Notes: a model not told the origin generated them from the sequence alone. DNA of 64,000 nt from Isoetes taiwanensis (GCA_021234155.1 JAJEKV010000005.1:12284787-12348786); one strand, 5' to 3'. Positions 31,485 through 44,714 are shown, counted from the first letter of the stretch. Numbers and translations: made by a program.

Positions 31485-31970
31485 TTTGATCTATAGCCGT
31501 CATAGCCGCCATCATCTTATACTGGAAATGACAACTTAACAACACGGGTGATTCATTATGCGTAGCACCCTAGTCAGCATGTGGTCCATGTAGGATTTGG
31601 CGCACCCTTTTTAACTTTACATACATTGTGATTTGCGAGTGCTAATCTCGAACATTATTCGCACCCACTTTCAGTGGTTGCCGTGTTAGCATCCTTTTAG
31701 CTTCTACCTGGACAAGTTGCCATAGTCGTTTGGAGGGCCCGTAGATGCCAACATTTTGCCTACAGTCATCATAGCCACCATTTGTACTACCGCCAACATC
31801 AAGTACTGACAGTAATAGCTTAACAATATTGGTGATTCTTGTTGCTTCAAATCATCTAGAAACATAAAAGCCAACCTTCTATGCAAGTATGAGAACTTAT
31901 GTGCATTCTCGATTGCCATAGTCAGATAAAGGACAACTGGCACAAAAGGAGCCCCTATCTCCCCTTACAC
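31485..31970 (-). repeat. Upstream-region copy C, tandem to copy B
   Basis: A further copy with AGCCGTCATAGCCGCC (31,494), AGTCAGCATGTGGTCCATGTAGGATTTGG (31,572), CTACCTGGACAAGTTGCC (31,704), TAGCTTAACAATATTGG, TTCAAATCATCTAG, and GGCACAAAAGGAGCCCC (about 31,938). It is not followed by any further gene body. Between B and C the word AGCCGCCAATATTTGATCTAT is repeated. Confidence 0.75.
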
Positions 31971-34481
31971 ATTGATCAGAGTCTCATAACTCTGCATTGT
32001 TTACACATTGGAATATAGGGTAAATGGATTGTAATAAGCCTTTACAAACTAGGTTTCTACCATAGTTAAACATCAATAACGATGTTAGACATGCACATGT
32101 TTTTATTGATATTTGGTTGCAAAGGCCATGTTCGATACACCGTTTACCATGCTCTAAAAGTTTGCATCTAAATATCAATAAACTACCAGTAGGGTAGGCT
32201 TGGGGCAAAGGGCTGGGTGCACTGGTTATGGCATTTTTGTGTGTGTAGCACCCATAGTCCATACTTCCAAATTCTCAAAAATAATCCAAACGCCCACAGT
32301 GCTATCAATCTTGTTAATTTGGGATTTTCCGGTTTGGCCAAAAACTTTTTTGGAATTTTTGTTAAGCCGATTTCCTATGATTTGTGGGTTTCTACCTGCC
32401 GGAAAAACTTACCGATTGTCCAAAAATCGTCATTATAGTTTTTTTTCTTATTTCCATCCTTATCTGGCAGAGAGTGCATGTTATACAGAGTGCTATACAG
32501 AGGAATCGACGTGTATCGCCGTGGCATCCACGAGGATATGTTAAAGTGAAATTGGCAAGCCGAGGCGAAGCATTTGTCTGTTTTTGTCTGACTTTCGTTG
32601 CAGATTGATTGGAAACGAGGGTTTTCCATGGCAGATGGTATGCTTTTGGGCAGGGGTTTGGGGTTTGCATCGAATTGCCTTGACTCCACGAATTGCAGGT
32701 GTCCAAGAAAGGGCCCGATTGGCATGCAATCTGGAACATGAGTTAATCTGCCGGTTTTATTTGTGCTCAAGGCAGGTCTGGATAGGCCTGTGATATGCCG
32801 ATAACAGAGGTATCGATACTCTAGGTTGAAATCGTGTATTGCCAAGTTTCGTTTTGATTTGCTTATTGTTTCTAGGTTTAAGCAAGATCAAACTGACAAG
32901 AAGGCATAGGCCAATCATTTCCTCTAGATATGCTGCACGTTTATGTTTGGGTTATTTTGTCTGACACAGAGGCATTGCTATTTATCTATGATTCGGTTTT
33001 TATTCCCTTTTAAGTTTTGTTCAGAGAAACATGAGAGCTGGCTCCAGAAATATTAAATCCTACTAAGATATGACGAAGTTTTTACAAATGAAGAAACAAC
33101 AGTGGATAGATGCATATCGGGCTCTCAAAAGATGTAGTTTTTCATAGTTTCTTACTACACTTGAGTTCACAAAGCAGCTTATTTTCCCGATTCGTATTTC
33201 AATTGGTTTTAAGGTTAGATTTCTAAGATCCTGTTGATGTTTAGATAAGGGTAGAATCAGATGCTTTATGCATGTTTTTCCTCCGTAACTTGAAAACAAG
33301 GCTACAAATTTGGTTTGCATGCATAAACAGAGGAAAAGGAATACATGGGCAAGGCATCTAATATGTGCTAATTTTGCTATGTTGCATTATAATTCTGCTT
33401 GAGGCATGTTCTACTAGGGAAATTGGGTCATGTTTAAGGTTCTAACTAGGTTGCAAAAGGTTCTACAAGGGAAATTGCATGCTGGAGATTGGCAAGGCTG
33501 AGCTGAGTATTAGGTTCTCTATAAGTTTGCTTCAAATTTAGGATCTTTAGATGGGGAATGTTCATGAGCTCCTTAGCTCATTTTAGGACTTTGACTGATC
33601 AGAAATATCTTGCCTGATTTGAAATATGAAAAAAGGCTTTGTGCAAAGGGCTTAGTTTTCCATCAAATTATGTTGCATGTGGTTTGTTCTCTCTGTTCCT
33701 TTCTTTATACCTAGATATAGACTTGAGATGTAACATGCTTTGAGTTCGTTGTCTTTTTAACTTTGATTCATAAATATTTTTATGAATGACTTTGTCTCTT
33801 CTTCATTGTGTCACGGGCAAAAGTTTCCATAGACATAGACATGTTGCTATCAATTGCCAATATATCCATGCTAAAAGCATTATAATAGAAGAAGTGTTGT
33901 ACAACATGAGATAAACTATTGATATTGTATCCAGGGATGAAGATCTGCCATGGCACTTGATGTGTAAATGATATTTGACACTTTGAGACTAGATTGGCAT
34001 TTACATTTTCGTTGCAGAATGGAGCTTGCCCATTTTGGAAAGATGGGTTATGCATCTAGATATATCATAGAAGTAATTACGTATCTATTGGACAATGAGC
34101 CTTGGTTTTCTCTAGGCCTTCTGTGCTTCTTCCTCCACCTGATCAACAAATTGCTTTAGCATGGATACAAGCCAGAGCATGGATACAAGCCAGTTGATGG
34201 GTTTAAAGGCAATGGCAGCAAGGGATGCCGAATTCTAATGCCCAATTCTAACATTGTAGGTTAATCTATTGTATCTTCAACATATTGTCTTGCCTGTTTA
34301 GTTTTTGCAAGCCCTGCTCTACATGCCATTTGCACATTACTAACATGGACGAAATCTATAGTTACATTTTCTAAATTATGTATGTATCTCTAGCTGGATC
34401 TTGCTTTAAACAATCATTAGCGGATGTTTGCATGCTCTTGACTCTTTCTGTAATACATGTAAGCTGGCAGAATGATCTTGC

Positions 34482-34955
34482 TTGAAGCTCTGTTTTATGC
34501 GCAAGGACATCCGTCGGAAAGGTCATTGGAAGGTCCATTGATGCTAGGCGTCCATTTTCCAACTTCCTAGCATAAATGGGCCAAAACAGTGCCAAATTAG
34601 GCAATATCTTTGCTTTGCCACAGCTTTTACAAATCAGAAATATGGCCATAGCTCCTAAATGAAAGCTCCATTTTCTGCGCAAGAACATCCATCGGAAAGG
34701 TGACTAGAAGCTCCACAATTGATGCTAGGCGTCCATTTTCCAAATTCTTAGCATAAATGGGCCAAAAGAGTGCCAAATCAATCAATGTATTTGCTGCCAC
34801 AGTTTTACAGTTGGGTAGAAATATGGCCATAGCTCCTAAATGAAAGCTCTATTGTCTGTGCAAGAACATGTATTGGGAAGATCATTGGACGATCCACAAA
34901 TATTGCTAGGCATACATTTTCCAAATGCTTAGCATGAATGGCTCAAACCACCAGG
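34482..34955. repeat. Three tandem copies of a 178-181 bp unit
   Basis: Copies begin at 34,482, 34,660 and 34,841 (TGAAAGCTC...GCGCAAGAACATCC..CGGAAAGGT; GATGCTAGGCGTCCATTTTCCAA; ATATGGCCATAGCTCCTAAA). The third is partial and more diverged. It lies within the presumed Helitron. Minus-strand frames stay open across two copies, with the repeated pattern LALFWPIYA[RK]xLENGRLAS. No gene is inferred. Confidence 0.9.
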
Positions 34956-36620
34956 TACGCGCTGTTGAACTTGGTTTTTTACAGCTGCAACAAATTTTGT
35001 TATGGCCAGTTGAATGCTTGGACTTACTTAGTATTTGGCTTTCTTGCACATCTTTGAGAACCTTAGATGTAAATTCAAGCAACACTTAGGCAAGGCTTCT
35101 TCAAAGATTCCATTGGCTTTACACACAAAAATGCTTTTCTTTGTGCAATGATGTGGATCATGACTGGTACAACATGCCAGTTTCTTGCACATAGTCACGT
35201 TGAAGATGAAGCAGTAAGTCTTGGCCATTACTCTAAGTTTCTCAATTCAATTTATCTTGAGAAATGCATTGTCCATATTTTCATTCCTGCAGGATGTTGT
35301 TTTGAAGAGGTATTTCAAGTTCATAGCTGCAAGATTAATGAATTTGGATAAATCCAAAAGTTTGGTTAACCTAATTGCAGATCTTGATTATATTGATCTA
35401 GGTCTTCCTTATACCTCTAGCCTTGGGGTACCTCAATATTAGTGACATTGGTTTGAATTTCAAGAATGGTCATCTTTGTAACTTAGCAAATTCTTCCAAA
35501 GTGATCAACTTTGTTTCTGTGTACAGAATGAAGGGCTTCATTTGACAAGTCCTTGAATACTTGCCACAAACAGTGGCTTGCAGCTTTGATTTTCATTCCT
35601 GCATATTCTTCATTCAATGAGGAACAGCTATGAGTTGTTTTAGCATTGGAATATTTTAAGAGTTCTGGAGCGGGCATACAATGTCGATTCTATGGTCTTG
35701 CTTTACGCCATTTTTCCTGGAGGCAAAAAGGATTAAAGAGATGAATTTGCAAGTGAGAAGGAGCATCATGATCTGCAGTGCAATAATGGAGCTGCCGCTC
35801 TTCCATTACTGCCTGCGACAACTTATTCCATTTGAGTAAAGTTTTACAGAGGTAGATAAACTGAAGCATACACAGATTGGCAGAAGAAACAAAAGCATTT
35901 GAATTTGACCCTGGCCTTCACAGATATCACTGATTTAGGACAAACTTGCTTGCCAAACTTGACATGTATGCAACTTTAAGAGGGGTGAAAGTGACAAAAC
36001 ACGTTGATGCTTAAGTTTCTTAAATGATCCTGACATCGTTTCTTTCTCCTTGGAATGACTATTACTTCTGTCTTGGTTGATAAGTGCTTCTTGGAGTCAT
36101 TTGAGGTGCAATGAACCAAACGACCTTCAACAAGAGAAGGTATTTACATCAACTTTGTTATCTGGTAGTGTCCATAGCACTAGAGTTCATTGTGTTAAAA
36201 CCTTCACCATATTCTAGACATTGATCTGACTCTGCAGACACTGTGGAGACACACCTGCATTCCAAGGCATAACAAATTCCATTTTTTTTAATGTCACCCA
36301 CATTCTTTGATTAGGCCCTTCAGCACCAGGATTTCAATGAGGTGGTTTATGAACTTTCTTACAAGTCCATAGCACTGTAGTTCCTTGCATTTCTCTTCTT
36401 TAATCTGTTGTATTGGAAAACCTTCACCATATTCCAGATATGGGTCTGATTGTAATCATGGCTACATTCCAGATCATAACAAGTTTCACCATTTGCATTT
36501 CATTCAAGTGAGCTCAGGTAACATCTTCTTAATGTTCTTTTAAAAGTTGTTCTGTATTTTAGCTTCTAGCAAGCTCTAAGTAAGCTTTATCCCTGAGAAT
36601 GGCGATAAACAATTAGAAAA

Positions 36621-36797
36621 GAACCAGTGGAAGATTTGAACTTATGGACTCAGGTTTATGACATTACCTCTGTGACGGAAGAGCGAATTCAGGATATCTG
36701 GAAAGCAAGTGCGGCCATGATGGAGGTTGTTGATAGAGCATCTGCAAGAGAGAAAAGAAGAGAGAAAGGCACTGTTTCCATGCAAAAAGAAAAATAA
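36621..36797 (+). pseudogene. Exon-like 3' gene fragment of unknown family
   Basis: An open stretch of 58 codons ending in TAA has strongly protein-like composition: EPVEDLNLWTQVYDITSVTE, RIQDIWKASAAMMEVVDRAS, then a basic tail ending MQKEK. It has no initiator and is preceded by intronic-looking sequence; AG acceptors such as TTAGAAAAG lie just upstream. The following 36,798-36,890 is T-rich, as in a 3' UTR. I do not recognise the family. It is probably a captured terminal exon of a host gene within the Helitron. Confidence 0.5.
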
Positions 36798-38107
36798 CAT
36801 TTCATCGTTGTGTACATTTGTGCAGTATTATTTCCTCTCTATTTGAGTTTTAATGGTATTAATACCACATTTTAATACTAGAAATTGGTGCTTGCCGCTT
36901 ATGTACGATGATTTCAAAGTTCAAATATCACGACTGCAGGTCTGTCCCAGTGTCCAGCTTGCAGTTTGCAGATACAGCTCCCATCAAAATCTGTATAAAA
37001 TGTGGAATTGTTATCTCAATATAGAGAGATCATAATGTTTCAGCAGTTCAACAGTTGCTTGCTGCCTTATTGCGTAGCTATTAGTCTTTTGTGTAGAAGT
37101 TGAGATAAGTTATGAACTTGCCTTCCCATCTTTAATGCAAATGAAGAATGAGAATGCTCTTCATACAACTCAACTAAAAGGAAGTTAAGGTCTGTGTTAA
37201 GTGAAATTATTAAAGAATCCAGTTACATATTCCTGCATTATTGAGAAATAGGAAGTAATTCCATGCAATTAAGTGACACTGAAGGCAAGCCAAATCTTGA
37301 TGACACCCAACTCAATTCATCGGAAGGTGACGGATGAGAAATTTTGGCGAATATTCAATGGGCTTTTTCTTGATGACTTGCTTGCTGCCTTTGCAGATAG
37401 ACATCTATCTGTCAAGAGTGTTCTTTGCTCAGCTAAATGTGTTGCATGCAGCGAACTCAGATATGCTAACCCGATCTTTTGAGCCAACCATCGATTCATT
37501 TCTAGAAGTATATGTTTCATGAAAGACTACAAGTGAAATACCTCACTATGGAATAGTTTATTAAATTCACCATCTTCAGGTTGGTATTTCCATAATTTTG
37601 TGAAATGACCACGCATCGAGGATAGGTTGCTCCTATTGGGAGCTAATAACATATATTACTTAATACACACCATTTTGAGCATATCAACGTTCATGTGCAA
37701 TTATTTACTCCTATGGTTTTGCTTGCCATAGATACATGGATGTGCATTATGGTTTTATTCGTCTCACAACATAATTGTAAGACACACAAAGACTAGAAGA
37801 TGTAATAGGACAACTGCATGTGTTTAGGTAGTAAAGATACCCTTTTGCAAATTGCTATTGTAATAACTGTTTTTGCATCATGCCTTAAAATCTATGTTGT
37901 GAGGATGCAAACTGTGCATACAAAATGAGAACATTCAAATTTACAACAGAATCATCATATCACACTTTACAACATCCAATGATCAATGATCGTGTAATAA
38001 CAACCAAAACTTAATAAATGAAGACTTAACACATATTACCTTTGCCATTGTATTTTTTAGCCAATGATGAAACAACTGCCTCTTCTCCTCTTCAAATTGT
38101 TACTAAA

Positions 38108-38135
38108 GCCCGGCAACGCCGGGCACCATAACTAG
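38108..38135 (+). other. Helitron 3' terminus 1 (hairpin + CTAG)
   Basis: Stem 7, loop AAC, then ACCATAA and CTAG, with T as the next host base. Identical in the 17-base hairpin to the terminus at 52,694-52,723. Confidence 0.8.
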
Positions 38136-40685
38136 TTAATCTTATATTGGTTGTGCTACTAAAATAGCACTATGGTTTGTTGTAATTGTTGCTCGAGATG
38201 AATACCTTTGCTAGTAAAGGGTCAATCTTATTCGATAAACCTTTCCCTTAAAGATACCAGTTGGACTTTGATCAAGAATCATGAAATAACAGATATTTGG
38301 TTTGAGTAGATAAGTAATGTGAACAAATAATGTGCCAACATTTTTTTGAGATTGTAATAAATGCAAATAGATGTTAGTGGTTATGAACCTTTGTGAATGT
38401 ACATAAGTACGTTTTAGACATAGAACTTCGCCCGAGAAAGCGAACAACTAGTGGAGTGGACTATGTATGTAGATGTATGTCATGCATATCTACACTTCCA
38501 AGCATATGGATTAAAGGTTCTTCCGTCATAGGTTGATGAACTCGGGGGTAATTAAAGGGAGATATTTTCATGAAGCAAGAAACCCCTTTTCATGCTCAGC
38601 TTTCTCTCGATTGCATCTTCATGGCACTCCTATCATGGAAGAATATGTTTGCAATATACATGAATGAATATTGTTGAAATGTGAGCTGCATCCTTTATGA
38701 GATGCATGCACCAATTATTTCGGACCAAGATTTGGTGCAGTTGATCACCCTATAAAAGAACTTTGGGCATATAAGATTCTTAACTATTGTCATCCAATTC
38801 AAAAGCAGAAAAATTAAGATCGGATGACAATATGACATGCAAGGGCTCCCGAAATTTTCACAAGAGTGAAGCAGAAGTTGCATTCTAATAGATTTGTTGA
38901 AACAATTAATGCTTATACCATGCATTGTCATTGCTGTGCAAAGTTACGTTTGTATATCTGGCCAGACCAAAATCTATCATGAATGGTAAGAGAATATTCA
39001 TTAGAGAAGCCATAAACTTCATACTCAATATATATAAATACCAGATAAATTTGACATTTAGGAAGATGTGCATATTTCCATGTCTAGCCTCTAGAGCTCC
39101 AGCAATTTTCTGCATTCAGCATAAAGTTAGGACATAAACCTTGATTGCTAACTGCTAGACAGTTGCTAGCTGCGGCTTGAACGCATATTTGCTTTGAACA
39201 AAAAAGCTTTTTGGAAAGTGTGAATACCTCTTAAGGCCTCTTTTGATTTCGTCTAGAATAGTAGCTCTTAGCATGTGGAGCGCTAAATTTATTCTTTCCT
39301 TCTGGGGTAGGCAGAAAAGAAAACACCTTAGACATTAATCTCTAGATTATGGGAGATTAATCTCTACATTATTGGAACTTTTTATTGCAGTCTGTTATGA
39401 GAGATATTGTTTTTTTGGTTTGAAAAACAAATAAAAATTCAAAAAACATTGGCAAGTTCATGAATAACATTATAAACCATCAAATATAGCATAAAATCCA
39501 TAATACACCAAAACAAAAAGTTCCATTTTTTTTCTTCGATACAAAGCGTGGACACAATAACATCATTTCTTCAATATCTTCATAAAAGCTTACTACACGA
39601 CAATGATACAGAGCAAAGGACATGACTAGAATAATCAGTTAGACAGAGAGTATGATTTGATGTTGTACAAATCGTTTTAATCAGGTGTGAATCCCTATTA
39701 AATCCGCCCAGAAATTTGCTATTTTGACCCATAAAACTTAACTAAATATGGGCATATCATACATTATAAAAAGGATCCCCGATAGAGCTGTCCAATGCAA
39801 TAAAAAACACACAAAATGGAGTTCGAATTCAAAAGTTATGATAAAAATCATATTATCATCAAATCTGCACTTTGCAAAAAGGAATCCAAATTGAAAAGTA
39901 CAAAAAGCAAGTGCCTATCTTGATAGATCTGGTTCAAATCATATGCCAATGGAAAGCTCTCTACATAAGCTTTCCAATGATCCCAGGATCATCTAAATCT
40001 GACCTCTGGGGTAGCTCAAGTTATGAGTGCAATTGACATTCTCTCTCTAACGCTTCTCTTGTTTATCTATTTTTAGTGACTTAGATATTACATATAATGG
40101 TTTAGTAAAAAATATATTCTCATACAAATCTTATTTTTAATTAAAACCTTCTTTTTCCAATCAAAAATTTGTAAAAAGCATTTGCAAACGTAATCTTGCC
40201 AGAAAAGAGTAATTTTCTCCATAATAGAATAGAATAGAATAGTTTTTTTCTCCATAAGTAAAGGACCCACAATGAACTTCCAAGAATGCATAGTAGGCAG
40301 GACTAAAGAATGATTGAGAAGAAATCATTCATGAGTAGATCAATCAACCCAAACAAAAAACTACATAAGAGTTAGAGAATTCTGTCTCCAACTTGAAGAA
40401 AAACATGTCCAATTTGAAGAAAAACAAACCCAATATATGACAATGTCATCAAGAAAGTTCAAAGTCAATAGGTCTAAAGCTTTTCCTTGTAAAAACTAGC
40501 TACATTACTATAAAAAGATCAAGGGCAAGAAATTCTATAACCAAATTTGGCAATGGCCTCTATATTTTTCTAGCATGGTAAATGAATGGCAGATTAAACT
40601 ATATAGCCTTCTGGCAATGTCTTACATCTGGCTGGATTATTTATAGCATAAGGCTTCACTACACTTTCTTTTTCTCTTAATCAAC
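38136..40685. other. No recognisable gene; AT-rich intergenic DNA
   Basis: Both strands were scanned. Open stretches are short (up to 78 codons) and show no known motifs. A small TAGAA/AATAG microsatellite lies at 40,222-40,242, and CTCTCTACATAAGCTTTCCAATGATCC-type text near 39,955 resembles generic plant repeat DNA. Nothing further can be supported. Confidence 0.6.
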
Positions 40686-41000
40686 TTTTTTTTTTTTTTT
40701 TTTTTTTTTTTTGATAGCAAGAGTCAGTTTTACCATTAATTATAAAATCTCAGGTACATAGCTTTCTCTCTTCTTTCTTACAGGTTCCTTTCTTTGGTTT
40801 CTGCATCCCTTTTTGCCCTCTTAAACCTTAGCCTTTGTTCTGTACATTCCTGGTCAAACCACCCATTGCATGGTAATCCCTTCTCCTACTATCGTGCAAC
40901 CTTGGGGCACTCAGTCTCGCTGCACAAAACAGACAGGTACAATCGCTACTTGTGGGTGCGCCCCGGGGGTATCACCAATGTTAATCATTTGTACTATGTG
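40686..41000 (-). mobile_element. Short LINE 3' end (poly(A) on minus strand)
   Basis: 27 T's at 40,686-40,712 are followed by GATAGCAAGAGTCAGTTTTACCATTAATTATAA. In complement this is ...TTATAATTAATGGTAAAAC...CTTGCTATC then poly(A), the same layout as the LINE ends at 4.27 kb and 49.3 kb. The right boundary is a guess. No coding sequence remains. Confidence 0.5.
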
Positions 41001-41019
41001 CATGGATGATAAGGGTTTT

Positions 41020-41520
41020 TGTTTTGTTGTCTAACATATCGTATACGTACGAGTAACATAAGGTTATTTGGTTTTGAATCCATATCCGTACGACTGGGGG
41101 TCGTTGTTGGCGAGATAGAACTTCTCATATGGCACAAGATAGGGTTAAACTTCTAATTTCTAGCTAGGAAGGAGTGGGTCTTGGAACATGATAGATTCAT
41201 AGTTTACCTATGAAAGCCTTTGAGTTATATGTTAACTTAGAATCATGAAAATCTTTTCAGTACATATTCATACCGAACAAATCATTCTTTAACTCTTTAG
41301 TTCACTTTAATCTATTATCCACAATCGTTTGCAATATTTATACGATAAGGGGTATGTCATATGTTAAGATGCATTTTGTATTTATACGAGAAGGATCATT
41401 GGTACTACAAAAAAATATCATATAAATATGATATGGGGTACACAAAAGTTAAAAACAATAGAATGTATCATATGGGGTTTTCTTAGAGAATTTTCGTATA
41501 CGAAGTGTTTTTGTGGAATC
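41020..41520. repeat. TCGTATACG/CGTACGA-word region
   Basis: Self-complementary words (CGTATACGTACGAG, CCGTACGA, CATATAAATATGATATG, TTCGTATACGAAG) are scattered over about 500 bp, similar in style to 7,140-7,428 and 47,585-48,015. Non-coding. Confidence 0.4.
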
Positions 41521-41699
41521 CTAGTAACGCACATGGCGTATCCATATATAGAGAGCTAACACTCTTGGGGGGTGCGCGTGCAGCATGACAGTGGCAGCAT
41601 CCTCTTTATAGCAGCATGCTACTTTCCACATGCCGAGAGCAACTTTTATAACACTCATTCGGTGTGGATAGATTGGAGCCCTATATGATGACATATAGC

Positions 41700-44600
41700 A
41701 GCACAAACAGTTGGGCAAGGTTATATTGCTTGGCGACTTTAACGCACGCACAGGAGCCGAGCAGGTCCCAAAATTTAAGCCCCTGGCAGAGGACGTCTTG
41801 TAGTTGAACCCCGCAGAGGTGGCTTGGTCAAGGATATCAGATGACAACCATATTTCGCGCTATGGCAGGCAGTTGTTGTTGTTGGGTGGTATTTTTGACC
41901 TGGTTATTTGTAATGGGTTGGCACAATGGCCATCTTCCAGCTGCTGCACTTGTAGACATGAGAACTAAGGGGGCGGCTCCAGTGTGGTGGATTATTTGCT
42001 GGTTGAGGAACAGGATCTGCACCTAGTTACCCATTTTTCCATTGGAACAGACACTCGGGACGAGGAAGTGAACTCAGACCACCAGCCCCTGTTCGTGCAT
42101 CTCCATTGGCAAGCTCCCCGTGCATCTACTGCGTCAACACCCCAGGTGCCCCAGCTGCGCCTGGACTACGACCGTGCAGGGACCTATGCCTAGCTGCTTG
42201 AGCATGACCTGGCGGGACTGCTACAACTCCCCACACTTCAACAAAGAATTGTTTCACCACTCACCCTTCCGACAAATGGCCGAGATGCTTTTGGGAGAGG
42301 CCGCTCACGGCAAACCTCGGGCGCTGCCACCTTCCCCTGCAACAGATGGTTCGATGATGAGTGTCGGGAGCTCAAACGCGAACTCCAAAGAAGTCACTGA
42401 TCCCACCTCCCGCCCACAAAGCCATCACAATACCGCCCTTCCTCAAGAACAAGAAAGCCAGATACCTCGCAGAGCATCAGCAACAGATGTTTGGTCTCCT
42501 GGATCGGCACCCCAATACATGCTAAAGAAGGGTCTTGAGCAAGACTACAAAGCCCACAGGGAACATCACCTTGTAGCAATGGGTACAGTACTTGCAACAG
42601 CTTTACGACCCGCTCGGGGGCCGGACACCAGTCCCTCCACAAATAGGCATGGCTCGATCATCACGTAGGGGATGTCATCATGGGCCTCGCAACGCCTAGC
42701 TAATGGAAAGGCAACAGATTTAGATGGCATGCAAGCGTAACTTCAAATGGGCTGGGCCTCCACTGGTGCCTGTCCTCAGGGCATTATTCAATAAAGCATT
42801 GCAAGAAGGCTTCCCTCCGCAATGGACCACTAGTAGAGTTGTGCCCATATACAAGGCAGGGGACCCTCAATGCCCAGCCAACTATCGTACTATTATGGTC
42901 AGCTCTCTCTTTGCAAAACCGCTATCGGCATCCTTGAGCAAAATGGGCCGACAATATGGGCAGAGGAGGCGATGTGCGAAGCTCTCACACGCAAAGCTTT
43001 CAGCCCGTGCATTCCACCATTGATCATATCTTCACTCAAGACATTGATTGAGGATAGCAGAATCACCGACAAAACATGTACCGTTGTTTCGTGGATTTCG
43101 CAAAAGCTTTCGGCCACGCTGCCGGGGGCGGGTTATGGGACGATCAGCGTAGTTGGATACCCCCTTGACTTGCGTAATCGCAAGATATAGGCTATAATGA
43201 GGCATGCTCAGCCGTGACGATCGCCAAGACAAATAGGTAATTAGTAGTATTGAGTGCGTCGGGGTTGCCCCCTCTCCCCCACACTCTTTGGCCTATACAT
43301 TGACCACCGGAAGATTGGCTCTCTCTCGAGCATGGAGGTGCGGGCTCATCTCATGCATCACACAATCCGCAACTCATATATGCCGACGATGTCAACCTCC
43401 GCCTATACTCCGTGAGGACATGCAACGCTACTGGATGCTCTTTGACACTTTTTGTCGATTCACTAGCATACGAAGTTAACTTGGCCAAAACTAGGGTGCC
43501 GCTAGTTTCATCATCCCGTCGACCAAGGCTTCCCTCATTCACTTACCGGGGACAAGATGTAGAGGTGGCTCGAAAAGTACTTGGGGATCGAAGTTCTTCG
43601 CTACCACCGGGATGCTTTATCATCGTTGTGGGCCACGGCGGGTTGGAAATATGCTATGCGTAACAACGACCACAAGGCGGTGTTTCGGCCTTGGTCGAGC
43701 CGATCTCCTTGTATGGGGCGTAAGTGGGGGGTGGGTGATATCCCTCAACACCTGAATGACCTCGAACAAAAGCGTAAAGCCTTCTTGGCACGAGCCCTTG
43801 GGGTAAAGTCCACAGCTTCCATACCGCATCCTACTCCGAGAGACGGGTTTTCTACCCCTTCAATGGGTCGCGACCGAATGCCATATCATTTACTTCCGTG
43901 CCAACGCCAAAGCCCATTGGAAGGACAAGCAAGCTCGCTGGTTCTCACGCCGGGTGTACAGCAAACAGATGCATATGTAAGGACAAAGAAAGATCACAAG
44001 GCATTTAAGCCGCACCTAGATGCTACTTTCCTTCGCAAGCTCGATGGGATGCGAGATGCTCGACGCTAAGCCGGCACACTATCGCCAGCTAGTCAATCCG
44101 AGGCGCACGAGGGCCCACACCAAGCATTTTGTACACCCATTTGCCCATGAAGAAGCGCAGACTTATAGCTTCCATTCGCACGGGTGCACATCATCTCCGC
44201 ATTGAGACAGGACGTTGGGCTCGGGAAGCACGGGAGGAAAGGCTTTACCAAGTGTTGCCACCAGGGCGCATTGAGGATGAATGTCATGCCCTCCGATCTC
44301 CCGTTTGCCCATATCCGAGAGTGGTATGTTCGACACTAGTGCCCGCCAACCGCTGTATGCGTTATTGAATACCTGCGCCGCTGGGTTTGTTGGGGTCATA
44401 CCTCCAGGAGGTTATGGATGCACGGACTTAGTTGTGTCCTTCGGGACGGTATTGAACTGTCTCCCTGCACAATTATACTGGCCCCAAAGATACTTATTAT
44501 CGCTAAGGTTTTTCCCTCAAAACCCTTCTGAGGCGGGGGAGGGGGTTAATCCCGCCAAGAATACGCTTGCTGCTCTCTTTTTGTTTGGGTCCCATAGGCC

Positions 44601-44714
44601 AATCGGTCTCCGTGGACGCTAAAAAATCTATTCTATTCTATTCTATTCTATTCTATTCTATTCTATTCTATTCTATTCTATTCTATTCTATTCTATTCTA
44701 TTCTATTCTATTCT
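41700..44714 (+). mobile_element. LINE with endonuclease and RT, (TTCTA)n tail; inactivated
   Basis: Plus-strand remnants in order: APE-type endonuclease (VILLGDFNARTGAEQ at about 41,722; SDHQPLFVHLHW near 42,074), a linker, RT palm (RVVPIYKAGDP...ANYRT, 42,832-42,890; TLIEDSR and FVDFAKAF near 43,045-43,110; YADDVNLRLYS near 43,378), and the C-terminal region (CMGRKWGVGDIPQHLNDLEQKRKAFLARALGVKST, 43,710-43,815). The 3' end is GTTTGGGTCCCATAGGCC...GGTCTCCGTGGACG, then a long (TTCTA)n array. Frames shift many times. The 5' start is not resolved; 41,521-41,700 may belong to it. Confidence 0.88.
44627..44714 (+). repeat. (TTCTA)n array forming the LINE tail
   Basis: About 17 uninterrupted copies of TTCTA directly follow the LINE 3' sequence ending in GGACGCTAAAAAATC. 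A shorter array of the same unit ends the related LINE at 57,516. Confidence 0.95.

Larger units (their letters stand above)
32200..38135 (+). mobile_element. Probable non-autonomous Helitron (3' end certain, 5' end not placed)
   Basis: The 3' terminus has the Helitron hallmark: a GC-rich hairpin GCCCGGC-AAC-GCCGGGC (38,108-38,124), then eight bases, then CTAG (38,132-38,135) followed by T. The same hairpin ends the element at 52,723. No Rep/helicase is encoded. The interior has exon-like pieces after acceptor-like TTGCAG/CTGCAG sites (near 34,015 and 35,292) and a coding-looking terminal exon at 36,621-36,797. The 5' TC end could not be identified; 32.2 kb is only where the neighbouring upstream-repeat DNA has clearly ended. 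Confidence 0.55.

Noticed and set aside
32375-32845. 156-codon minus-strand frame beginning MAIHDFNLEYRYLCYRHITGL
   Set aside because: No recognised domain, and comparable frames occur on the plus strand over the same bases; probably non-coding Helitron or leader DNA.
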